6,542 nucleotides of DNA from JAYPCI01 sp038124645 (GCA_038124645.1 JAYPCI010000026.1:1-6542); one strand, 5' to 3'; shown: positions 1-5,775, counted from the first letter of the stretch. Notes: a model not told the origin generated them from the sequence alone. Translations and numbers: made by a program.

Positions 1-719
1 CGACCCGTTTTACCGACAGTACCGATCACTTGACCTTGTTTTACTTTATCTCCTAATTTCACATCCACATCTTTCAAGTGCATATACAAAGTACTTATGC
101 CATGGCCATGATCAAAAATAAGCGTACCACCCGTGTAGTACATATCTTTTTCTGCTAACGTGACCACACCATCTAACATTGCTTTGACCGGCGTGCCTTC
201 ATCACCTGCAAAATCTAAACCATAATGGGGATTTCGAGGTTTGCCGTTTAAAATTCTTTGACTGCCGTAAACACCAGTAATGATTGAATTTTTTATTGGG
301 ACTTCAAATTTATTTTTGAAAAATACCAAATCACTGTCAATTTCTCTGGCTTTACCAATTTTAACATTATCACTTTTAATTCGATCATAAACTTCTGGAG
401 GAGGAGTTACCTGTTTTTGGGGCAAACCATCTATTCGTTGTATTCGGTATTCTCTTTTAAATACTTTTTTTTCAATCGTTTCAGTTTTTCCTTGCTGTTT
501 AACTTTAATTAAAACATTGTTTTTTCGGTCGCGTCCAAGCCCAAAAGCAAAATAACCATCGTCAGTGACTCTCACTGTTTTCTTATCAATTGTTACTTCT
601 GCCCCTGGAGTGGTAGCGCCAATAATGAAGGAACCCTGTTCAAACTTACCTTTAAATTCAACGCTATAAAGCAAAGAAGGACAAAGACAGATTATTAAAA
701 AAAAGATGATTTTTTTCAT
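1..719 (-). CDS. Secreted M23-family metallopeptidase (LytM-like), C-terminus cut by window edge
   Basis: Zinc metallopeptidases of the M23 family cut peptide cross-links of peptidoglycan outside the cytoplasmic membrane, or act as amidase activators when degenerate. The visible 239 residues start with a hydrophobic signal-like segment (about 4-19), then a beta-rich region that reads like an Ig/bacterial-type N-terminal domain (about 20-95), a proline linker (PPP near 107-109), and the M23 core from about 140. In the core, HYGLD supplies the first two zinc ligands (H165, D169), and LYMHL gives the conserved active-site histidine H214, preceded by DHGHG (203-207). The final HxH motif should lie just beyond the edge, so catalytic competence cannot be confirmed. 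The start ATG (717-719) shares its A with the stop codon of the upstream membrane protein gene, so translation is probably coupled. Family assignment is firm; substrate is inferred. Confidence 0.9.
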   Translation of the reverse strand, partial: MKKIIFFLIICLCPSLLYSVEFKGKFEQGSFIIGATTPGAEVTIDKKTVRVTDDGYFAFGLGRDRKNNVLIKVKQQGKTETIEKKVFKREYRIQRIDGLPQKQVTPPPEVYDRIKSDNVKIGKAREIDSDLVFFKNKFEVPIKNSIITGVYGSQRILNGKPRNPHYGLDFAGDEGTPVKAMLDGVVTLAEKDMYYTGGTLIFDHGHGISTLYMHLKDVDVKLGDKVKQGQVIGTVGKTG

Positions 720-1300
720 TAAATAAAGTTTAGTATTTTTAAATCAGTATAAATTAAATCAATTGCTACAAGTAAAATTGCTATCAAACCTAACCATCCG
801 ATCCATTTGTGTTTTTTAATCCATTTTGCTACTAAATTAGCCGCAAACGCCATTAAGGCTATTGAAAGCATTAAGCCAAAAATTAAAAGATAATAATGGT
901 CTCTGGCTGCTCCCGCGACGCCTAAAATGTTATCTAAACTCATCACCACATCGGCGATAATGACTGTCATCACGGCGTTTAAAAAAGTTGATTTTTTTAT
1001 TTTGGGACCTGTGTTTTTATTATGTTTTTGACTAACGATGTCTTGGTAAAGTTTATAGGTTATATAAAGTAAGAGAATTCCGCCAATTAATCTAAGTCCC
1101 TCTATTTGTAACAAGACGGCAGTGATTAAAGTGAAAACTATTCTAAGCACAACAGCTGCGCTAATACCCCAGAAGATAATTTTATTTTTTTCTTCCTTTT
1201 TAAATTTTGAGGCAACCATGCCTATAATGATTGCGTTGTCTCCAGCGAGCACTAAATCTATGAGGACTATTTGAAAAAATATAAATATCTGATCGTGCAT
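719..1300 (-). CDS. TerC/YjbE-family integral membrane protein, putative metal ion exporter
   Basis: This 193-residue protein is almost entirely hydrophobic, with about six to seven membrane segments. It carries the two signature repeats of the TerC superfamily: DLVLAGDNAI at 15-24 (acidic D15 and D21, N22) and DVVMSLDNILG at 117-127 (D117, D123, N124). The intramembrane Asp residues are thought to bind divalent metal. The short length and these motifs fit the YjbE-like clade, where some relatives are manganese exporters; the metal here is not shown by the sequence. A hydrophilic, lysine-rich loop (about 90-103) separates the two halves. The start at 1300 is supported by AGGG four bases upstream on the minus strand. 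The gene is divergent from the dehydrogenase and overlaps the M23 peptidase by one base. Linkage of a metal exporter to a peptidoglycan hydrolase may mean delivery of metal to exported enzymes, but that is speculation. Confidence 0.9.
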   Translation of the reverse strand: MHDQIFIFFQIVLIDLVLAGDNAIIIGMVASKFKKEEKNKIIFWGISAAVVLRIVFTLITAVLLQIEGLRLIGGILLLYITYKLYQDIVSQKHNKNTGPKIKKSTFLNAVMTVIIADVVMSLDNILGVAGAARDHYYLLIFGLMLSIALMAFAANLVAKWIKKHKWIGWLGLIAILLVAIDLIYTDLKILNFI

Positions 1301-1420
1301 TACACCCTATGGTTGTTTAAAAAAAACTAAAATGAACTTTACTTCCGAATCGATTTCAGTTCTAATTATTTAACTAATTAATTAACACATATTATTAATT
1401 AATAATAGAGGGGAGAGATA
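1301..1420. promoter_or_regulatory. Divergent intergenic region between terC-like and dehydrogenase genes
   Basis: This 120-base non-coding gap must carry the promoters for both divergent transcripts. A plausible -10 for the plus strand is TATTAT at 1390-1395 (five of six to consensus), but no good -35 lies at the right distance (1367-1372 is TATTTA), so the assignment is weak. I looked for an extended yybP-ykoY-type manganese riboswitch, which can precede genes of the TerC family. The leader is short and A/T-rich, and I saw no matching structure. Confidence 0.4.
1390..1407. repeat. 18-bp perfect A/T palindrome upstream of the dehydrogenase
   Basis: The sequence TATTATTAATTAATAATA is its own reverse complement. 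It overlaps the candidate -10 and ends immediately before the Shine-Dalgarno stretch (GAGGGGAG, 1408-1415). It could be an operator for a repressor of the dehydrogenase gene. Because it contains only A and T in an AT-rich region, part of the symmetry may be compositional. A nearby TTAATTAA at 1378-1385 is also symmetric. Confidence 0.4.
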
Positions 1421-2752
1421 ATGAGAAAACTATTTTCATTACTTTCAACCATTCTTGTGGCTACAGTGTTTTCTGTGATGTCAGCTTTTGCGGCAGGCGA
1501 CCAAGAAAACATCAATAAGCTAAGTTCGTTCAAAAAAACAGATAATCCTGTTAGAGGCGAAGTTATTGAGCAAAACACAAAATTTGCTGAAAACATTAAA
1601 GCAAATATTTTGCCAAAAATTAAAATGCCTCCAGGGTTTAAGATCGAACTATTTGCTGTTGTACCAGATGCTAGACATATAGCAGTTGGTAGAAATAAAG
1701 CTTCAGTATGGATTGGAACAAGAAAAACAAAAGTATGGCAGGCTACCGACCGAGACATGGATAACGTTGCGGATACAGTAGAGCAATTTGCTCCAACTGT
1801 GAGTTTCGATATACCTAACGGTCCTTGCTATAGTGATGATGGTCACTTATACATCGCAGAGCGAAACCGAGTATTATGGTTCCCAGCTGCTGAGTATTTC
1901 ATGGAAAGCCCAGACACAGTGGCGATTCCAATTATTGACCAAGGTCAGTTAATTCCTCCTGAAGAGGAGTCTTATAACCACACGGCGCGAGTGTGTGCGA
2001 TTGGACCTGACAACAAACTATATGTAAGTATGGGTCAACCATTTAACGTTGCCGGACCTGATAAATATCCACTTTATGACCAAGTGCCAATTGGGGGTAT
2101 AATCAGATTCAATCGTTTCCCAGGAAATCTTGAGAGAGAAGTTGTTGCGATTGGAATTAGAAATTCTGTTGGTCACGCTTTTAATCCTAAAGATAAAACT
2201 CTTTGGTTTACAGACAACCAAGTAGACGGCATGGGCGATGAAACACCTCCAGGTGAAATTAACAAGGCTTGCAGTTTATCTGCTAATACTTGGTACGGTC
2301 ACCCTTACTATGGTGGTGGAGACGTTAGAACAAACGAATACAAAGATCAGAAAATTCCTGCAGAGTATGCGAAAAATTATTGCAAACCTCAAATCGAGAC
2401 GATTGCACACGCAGCTGACTTGGGAATGATGTTCTATACTGGTAAAATGTTCCCTAAAAAATATCATGGTGCCATCTTTAGTGCGCAACATGGTTCATGG
2501 AACGCAGTAAAACCTAGAGGTGCTAGAGTAATGGTTACTTACCTAGACAACAAAGGTAATGCGACGAAGCATGAGCCTTTTGCTGAAGGTTGGATGACTG
2601 AGCTTGGTACTTATTTAGGTCGACCAGTAGACGTGCAACAGTATGTTGATGGTTCTCTATTAGTATCTGATGACAAAGCAGGTGTTGTTTATCGTATATC
2701 TTACGATGGCGCCGCTGCTGAGTTAAGAGATCCTAGTAAAGTTATCAAATAA
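1421..2752 (+). CDS. Periplasmic PQQ-dependent sugar/sorbosone-type dehydrogenase
   Basis: This is a secreted beta-propeller quinoprotein of the glucose/sorbosone dehydrogenase family, which oxidises sugars or aldehydes in the periplasm with PQQ and calcium. Its 443 residues include a signal peptide (1-24, AFA before the cut). Family motifs follow in order: MPPGFKIELFA near 69-79; NHTARVCAIGPDNKLYVSMG at 186-205, with H187 the likely counterpart of the catalytic base; GIRNSVGHAF at 245-254, with R247 likely in the active site; FTDNQVDGMGDETPPGEIN at 263-281; HAADLGMMFY at 330-339; and AQHGSWN at 355-361. Length is normal for the family. The start is fixed by a strong Shine-Dalgarno (GAGGGGAG, 1408-1415). 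The gene is visibly more GC-rich than its neighbours and uses many C-ending codons, as expected of high expression. A cytochrome c two genes downstream is a plausible electron acceptor. The substrate is unknown, and no PQQ synthesis gene lies in the window. Confidence 0.9.
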   Translation: MRKLFSLLSTILVATVFSVMSAFAAGDQENINKLSSFKKTDNPVRGEVIEQNTKFAENIKANILPKIKMPPGFKIELFAVVPDARHIAVGRNKASVWIGTRKTKVWQATDRDMDNVADTVEQFAPTVSFDIPNGPCYSDDGHLYIAERNRVLWFPAAEYFMESPDTVAIPIIDQGQLIPPEEESYNHTARVCAIGPDNKLYVSMGQPFNVAGPDKYPLYDQVPIGGIIRFNRFPGNLEREVVAIGIRNSVGHAFNPKDKTLWFTDNQVDGMGDETPPGEINKACSLSANTWYGHPYYGGGDVRTNEYKDQKIPAEYAKNYCKPQIETIAHAADLGMMFYTGKMFPKKYHGAIFSAQHGSWNAVKPRGARVMVTYLDNKGNATKHEPFAEGWMTELGTYLGRPVDVQQYVDGSLLVSDDKAGVVYRISYDGAAAELRDPSKVIK

Positions 2753-2765
2753 TTAACTAAGAATT

Positions 2766-2796
2766 AAATGGGCCGAATTGAATTCGGCCCATTTTT
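2766..2796 (+). terminator. Intrinsic terminator after the dehydrogenase gene
   Basis: A perfect palindrome spans 2766-2794 with centre at 2780. It reads as a GC-rich hairpin (ATGGGCCGAA pairing with TTCGGCCCAT, loop TTGAA) followed by TTTTT (2792-2796). It begins 13 bases after the dehydrogenase stop. It sits between the dehydrogenase and the downstream four-cysteine/cytochrome pair, leaving only 19 bases before the next start codon. The downstream genes therefore probably depend on read-through or on a promoter inside the dehydrogenase gene. Confidence 0.9.
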
Positions 2797-2806
2797 AGTA
2801 AGAAAT

Positions 2807-2811
2807 AGGAG
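2807..2811 (+). promoter_or_regulatory. Shine-Dalgarno AGGAG that fixes the start at 2816
   Basis: AGGAG lies four bases upstream of the ATG at 2816. This start puts a signal peptide at the N-terminus. The longer in-frame option at 2768 would begin inside the terminator stem and add a charged MGRIEFGPF leader before the signal peptide, so it is rejected. Confidence 0.75.
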
Positions 2812-2815
2812 AATT

Positions 2816-3232
2816 ATGAGAAATTGGTTTTACGCAATAACATTATTAATTTTAAGTTCAATATTTTTGAACACTGAATTATTAGCTAAAGAACACGATG
2901 AAAAAATTTGTGGTGGTGGCGGTTTATCAACGTGGACTAAAGACGGTGAATTTAAAACGGTTAGAGAACCTAAATGTATATCTAAAGCTGAATATGAAGC
3001 TAATTTAAAATCGAAAGATTATTTATGTAACTATTATCCAGGTTATATTTGGAAAGAAGCAGAACGAGAATTTGGTAAAAAACAATACGCTTATACCGAA
3101 GCGAATTTAAAGAAAATTATAAGTTTAAAAGAAGAGGGAATTTCTCTTTGTAAAGCTGGTAAAAGAAAAGATGGTGAAGAAAAATTTGTTGAAGCGATTA
3201 GAATTATTAGCTTCACGCCACCTGCAAAATAA
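2816..3232 (+). CDS. Unrecognised small secreted four-cysteine protein in the redox cassette
   Basis: I do not recognise a family for this 138-residue protein. It has a clear signal peptide (residues 1-24, LLA before the predicted cut). The mature part is hydrophilic, lysine- and glutamate-rich, and has exactly four cysteines (C32, C54, C71, C112), an even number that would allow two disulfides in the periplasm. A CGGGG stretch starts at 32. Residues about 94-131 look helical, and the segment LCKAGKRKDGEEKFVEAI (111-128) resembles a TPR-like helical hairpin. No heme motif (CxxCH) is present. The stop TAA (3230-3232) directly abuts the cytochrome c start, so the two are almost certainly co-translated. 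Its position between a quinoprotein dehydrogenase and a cytochrome suggests an accessory or assembly role, but that rests on context alone. Confidence 0.75.
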   Translation: MRNWFYAITLLILSSIFLNTELLAKEHDEKICGGGGLSTWTKDGEFKTVREPKCISKAEYEANLKSKDYLCNYYPGYIWKEAEREFGKKQYAYTEANLKKIISLKEEGISLCKAGKRKDGEEKFVEAIRIISFTPPAK

Positions 3233-3658
3233 ATGAAAAAAATTTTAATTCTTTTTTTCTTATTTGTTGTTTCTTCTGCTAATGCGGTCGGACCATCTTT
3301 ACCTGGGGTGGTACCTAAAGTTCAGGCACCTGCAAAATTATCACCTGAATTAAAATTAGGGTATGAAAAAGCTCAGCAAATTTGTTCGACGTGTCATGGT
3401 TTAGATGGGCAAGCAGCGAGCGCTGGGAGTTCAGCGGTCATTCCTAATATCACTGCACAAAATAAAGATTACTTAATTAAAAGATTAAAAGAATATAAAA
3501 CCGGTGAAATGAAACACGAGCAAATGTCTGTGGTGGCTTCCATGTTATCGGAACAAGATATCTCCGCTGTTGCTGAGTGGTATTCACGAATAAAAATTAG
3601 CATTTCTCAACCATCAATCGCTGATCCAACAAAAGCCATTGATAAACCAAATCCTTAA
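3233..3658 (+). CDS. Periplasmic monoheme cytochrome c
   Basis: This 141-residue protein begins with a signal peptide (1-18, ANA before the cut), then a proline-rich linker, then a class I cytochrome c domain (about 37-119). The heme-attachment motif CSTCH is at 51-55, with H55 the axial ligand. The sixth ligand is most likely M98, in a segment (GEMKHEQMSVVASMLSEQDI, 91-110) that matches the c4/c553 pattern GxxxxxxMxxxAxxLsxxDI, followed by a typical final helix with AEWYS. The last 20 residues are a proline- and serine-containing tail. It would carry electrons in the periplasm, probably from the PQQ dehydrogenase towards a terminal oxidase. It has no convincing Shine-Dalgarno, and its ATG touches the stop of the preceding gene, so translational coupling is likely. 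It ends three bases from the convergent methyltransferase gene. Confidence 0.9.
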   Translation: MKKILILFFLFVVSSANAVGPSLPGVVPKVQAPAKLSPELKLGYEKAQQICSTCHGLDGQAASAGSSAVIPNITAQNKDYLIKRLKEYKTGEMKHEQMSVVASMLSEQDISAVAEWYSRIKISISQPSIADPTKAIDKPNP

Positions 3659-3661
3659 TTT

Positions 3662-4375
3662 TTATCTTTTTTTATAAGTTAGACAAATCAAGACATCATT
3701 AAACTTGATGATTTTTGGATACTTCTGTTTAATTTCTTTAATTCCTTGATGAATTTGCTGGTTAGAAAAGTTTAATAAGGATGAAATGTATCTATTTTTA
3801 AGGTGTTTAATGTAATCCTGCTTCGTGATGGTTACTTTAAACTTGAAGTAAGTTTTTCTAAGTGGTTTTAATAATTTTGCTAATTGGTTGATCATTTTTT
3901 CATCTTGTTTTAAGCTTTGATCAAGTTTTTGCTTAAAATCCTTAAAAGTAGGGATCTGATTACCCTTCGTTTTAAGAGTAAATATTAACAAACGTCCTTT
4001 TGCATTTAATTTTGCCTGACAAAGTTTAATTAAAGTAGTGCGTTTAGCTTTGCTCAATAGATGTAGGGACTGTTTGATTAAAATTAGATCAAAAGTTAAC
4101 TGCGTTTGTCTTAAATATTTAACGGCATCACTGCGAACAAAGGTAATATTCTGTTTTGGGTTTTTATGCTTAACCAAATCCAGTCCAATGGGTTTTTTGA
4201 GCAATTTAAACCTAGAGTGAAGACGGCTAATGATGTTAGCTCGACCACACCCTACATCGAGGATCCGATCAGTTCTCTTGAGCACACTGATAAATCGGAC
4301 ATATTTGGTAAATTGATCAATATAGGCTTTGGAGGCTAGCCAAGTTTTATTATCCCAATTTTTTAGTTGCTTCAT
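3662..4375 (-). CDS. Class I SAM-dependent methyltransferase, substrate unknown
   Basis: The 237-residue protein has a Rossmann-type SAM-binding core. Motif I is ILDVGCGRAN at 38-47. The acidic residue at the end of strand 2 is D66 (GLDL). A likely adenine-contacting acid is D83 (SDA). The motif IV region is FDLILIKQSLHLL (95-107), and a later strand is GRLLIFTLK. The C-terminal part (about 145-237) is very rich in lysine and glutamine and has no motif I recognise. It may hold the substrate-recognition region, and its basic charge could suit a nucleic acid or an acidic partner, but nothing fixes this. The gene is convergent with the cytochrome c and divergent from the small membrane protein, with no obvious operon partner. 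A weak GGGT lies upstream of the start at 4375. Confidence 0.85.
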   Translation of the reverse strand: MKQLKNWDNKTWLASKAYIDQFTKYVRFISVLKRTDRILDVGCGRANIISRLHSRFKLLKKPIGLDLVKHKNPKQNITFVRSDAVKYLRQTQLTFDLILIKQSLHLLSKAKRTTLIKLCQAKLNAKGRLLIFTLKTKGNQIPTFKDFKQKLDQSLKQDEKMINQLAKLLKPLRKTYFKFKVTITKQDYIKHLKNRYISSLLNFSNQQIHQGIKEIKQKYPKIIKFNDVLICLTYKKR

Positions 4376-4472
4376 ATCTGACCCATTTTGGGTTAAAAAA
4401 GTCTAATTCCCAATTTGAACGTCATCATACTATCATACTGATTCGCTTTCTTATAGATTGTCTATGGAGAGT
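4376..4472. promoter_or_regulatory. Short divergent intergenic region with an 8-bp tandem repeat
   Basis: This gap separates the methyltransferase from the small membrane protein. It contains two exact tandem copies of ATCATACT (4424-4439). A plausible plus-strand -10 is TATAGA at 4452-4457, which would put the repeat over the -35 zone, a place where an activator could bind. A small hairpin (ACCCA-TTT-TGGGT, 4381-4393) lies in the methyltransferase leader. These assignments are tentative. Confidence 0.3.
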
Positions 4473-4682
4473 ATGAGTACACAATTAAAACATTACCAAA
4501 ATAACAATTACTACCAAGTAAATAGCCAAACAACAGCTGAGGTAACTGAGAAAAAAGTTAACCTGAATGATCTTATGGAGAAATTAAACGCTGAGAAAAA
4601 AAGAGAAAAGAAAAGCAACATGCTTTTCTCCGTGGCAGCGTTATCAGCTCTTGCCGTGTTTGGAATTATTTTAACACTGTAA
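4473..4682 (+). CDS. Small tail-anchored membrane protein, function unknown
   Basis: The 69-residue product has a polar, Asn/Gln-rich N-terminus (about 1-28). A short helical, charged stretch follows (VNLNDLMEKLNAEKKREKK, 29-47). A single hydrophobic helix ends the protein (about 50-69, ending FGIILTL). With the KKREKK cluster next to the helix, the positive-inside rule puts the N-terminal part in the cytoplasm with the C-terminus across the membrane. I recall similar small anchored proteins in SAR11-type genomes but cannot name a family. The ATG at 4473 is preferred because GGAG lies just upstream (4466-4469, spacing three bases, rather short). In-frame alternatives are ATG at 4464 and TTG at 4458. 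Its stop codon abuts the stop of the convergent regulator gene with no bases between. Confidence 0.65.
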   Translation: MSTQLKHYQNNNYYQVNSQTTAEVTEKKVNLNDLMEKLNAEKKREKKSNMLFSVAALSALAVFGIILTL

Positions 4683-5669
4683 TTAAACTTTAACTCCCTC
4701 AATCCCTTGATCTAGGGCATTGAGCACGATCCAATAGAAATTTGCAAAAATATTTATCATATCCTTAGCGTTCTGGGGGTTAGCTAGGAACGAAGAGGTT
4801 GAACCATAATCACTCAGATTGACGTAGTACCTTTTTGATTTACTATCTTTTTTTAAAAGTCTTAATTTCACTAACTTTTCTAACTTTCGAATACAAGTTG
4901 CCCGTGGAATACTTGTAATTTCAGAAATTGAAGTCGCCGAGATATTAACGTCTTGAATATCGATATCAACTTTTTCACGTTTTGCAATCACGTCCTGCAT
5001 TGATTTTACATCTTTTTTTTTCAAGTGTTTGTTTAATAAAATGGTACAATTAACCCCAATTAAGTAGAGCTCAATATCTTTTACTTTATTTTGCCAATAT
5101 TTCATAAACGTTAATTCCGTGTTTAAAAAATGATACCAATAAAAAGAATAGTGTTTCATTAACTCTTGTTGGATAGCACCACTGGTTTGTACAAAATGTA
5201 TTTTGTTAGCCACCAGTGCAATTAAATTTGCAATAGCTTTAGTTTGTGACTGCGTTGTTGCGTCATACGTTTTTCTTAATTCTTCTGGCGGATTCCAGTG
5301 AAGTTTTTGTTTATCTTTATGAATGATTTTAGCTTTTCTTAATTCTTCAATTTTTCTCCGAGCTGTTTCTTTCGGTAGACCGGTATCATTAGCAATTTTT
5401 ATAATTTTATGATGAATAGCTTTAAGTGACTCATGATTGTGCCAAAAATTTTGATATGAAATATCTGCCTGCAAATTAACCTTACGCAGATTAAGCACAG
5501 CCTCATGCACGGCACAGGCAAAATACAAAACAATGTTAGCTTTTTCTAAATCTGAATATCTTTGATAAAGTGTGGTTAAGATATCACTTTGAGTTTCTTG
5601 AAATTGTCTAGCAATTTCTACCCAATTTTCTACAAGAACTTTTTCTATTTGTTCTTTAGAATATTTCAT
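4683..5669 (-). CDS. Double winged-helix DNA-binding protein, putative transcription regulator
   Basis: The 328-residue protein contains two winged-helix/MarR-like DNA-binding segments. HTH1 is at residues 89-119 (bases 5313-5405; core TGLPKETARRKIEELRKAKI). HTH2 is at 244-275 (bases 4845-4940; core TSIPRATCIRKLEKLVKLRL). Aligned over 28 residues without gaps they share I, T, P, T, R, K, E, L, K, K and D, 11 identities by eye. Helical stretches before each HTH also correspond (DLEKANIVLYF at 40-50; DIELYLIGV at 198-206), so the gene looks like an ancient internal duplication. One chain would then supply two DNA-reading heads. I do not recognise a named family, and no separate ligand domain is evident. 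The gene is divergent from a BASS transporter, and a perfect inverted repeat (5688-5719) lies 19 bases upstream of its start, suggesting autoregulation. No good Shine-Dalgarno precedes the ATG. Confidence 0.8.
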   Translation of the reverse strand: MKYSKEQIEKVLVENWVEIARQFQETQSDILTTLYQRYSDLEKANIVLYFACAVHEAVLNLRKVNLQADISYQNFWHNHESLKAIHHKIIKIANDTGLPKETARRKIEELRKAKIIHKDKQKLHWNPPEELRKTYDATTQSQTKAIANLIALVANKIHFVQTSGAIQQELMKHYSFYWYHFLNTELTFMKYWQNKVKDIELYLIGVNCTILLNKHLKKKDVKSMQDVIAKREKVDIDIQDVNISATSISEITSIPRATCIRKLEKLVKLRLLKKDSKSKRYYVNLSDYGSTSSFLANPQNAKDMINIFANFYWIVLNALDQGIEGVKV

Positions 5670-5687
5670 AAAACCGTGAGGATTTTC

Positions 5688-5719
5688 TTATGGTTCATTG
5701 TGGGTCGATTGAACCATAA
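5688..5719. promoter_or_regulatory. Perfect 10-bp inverted repeat, putative operator
   Basis: TTATGGTTCA (5688-5697) and TGAACCATAA (5710-5719) are exact reverse complements separated by 12 bases. Their centres are 22 bp apart, about two helical turns, so both arms face the same side of the DNA. That suits a dimer or a protein with two HTH heads. The site lies between the regulator start (5669) and the BASS transporter start (5776). An RNA hairpin in the regulator leader is an alternative reading, but there is no U-tract to make it a terminator. Confidence 0.65.
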
Positions 5720-5734
5720 AACGAATAAGCTGTC

Positions 5735-5763
5735 ACTATATTAATTAGTCAAAAAAATGTAAT
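5735..5763 (-). promoter_or_regulatory. Candidate promoter of the double-HTH regulator
   Basis: On the minus strand, ATTACA (5763-5758; four of six to TTGACA) and TATAGT (5740-5735; five of six to TATAAT) are 17 bases apart. Transcription would start near 5728, just upstream of the inverted repeat, so a bound repressor would block the path of RNA polymerase. On the plus strand the overlapping TATATT (5737-5742) could be the -10 of the divergent transporter gene, although its -35 is poor. This comes from motif matching by eye only. Confidence 0.35.
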
Positions 5764-5775
5764 AATAACTGACTT

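Noticed and set aside
1301..1420. Manganese (yybP-ykoY) riboswitch upstream of the TerC-like gene
   Set aside because: No conserved internal-loop sequences or multi-stem fold could be seen in the 120-base A/T-rich gap.
1399..1758. Minus-strand open frame of 119 codons over the dehydrogenase start
   Set aside because: It is antisense to a gene with clear family motifs and a signal peptide, and its translation resembles no protein family.
2018..2491. Short open frames on both strands inside the dehydrogenase (2018-2221, 2238-2429, 2276-2491)
   Set aside because: All are shadows of the dehydrogenase reading frame with no ribosome sites or recognisable protein features.
2768..2815. Longer N-terminus for the four-cysteine protein starting at ATG 2768
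   Set aside because: The start lies inside the terminator stem, lacks a ribosome site, and would put a charged extension before a good signal peptide; AGGAG supports 2816.
3219..3338. 12-bp direct repeat CACCTGCAAAAT at 3219-3230 and 3327-3338
   Set aside because: Both copies are coding (Pro-Ala-Lys), and one repeat of this length is about what chance gives in a window of this size.
4038..4220. Plus-strand 60-codon frame within the methyltransferase
   Set aside because: It is antisense to the SAM-binding motifs and has no start signal.
4381..4393. ACCCA-TTT-TGGGT hairpin as a terminator or operator
   Set aside because: The stem is only five pairs and it sits at the start of the methyltransferase gene, not after a gene; too weak to call.
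4511..4702. Minus-strand 63-codon frame over the small membrane protein
   Set aside because: It overlaps both the tail-anchored protein and the regulator's end, and looks like a reverse shadow of the membrane helix.
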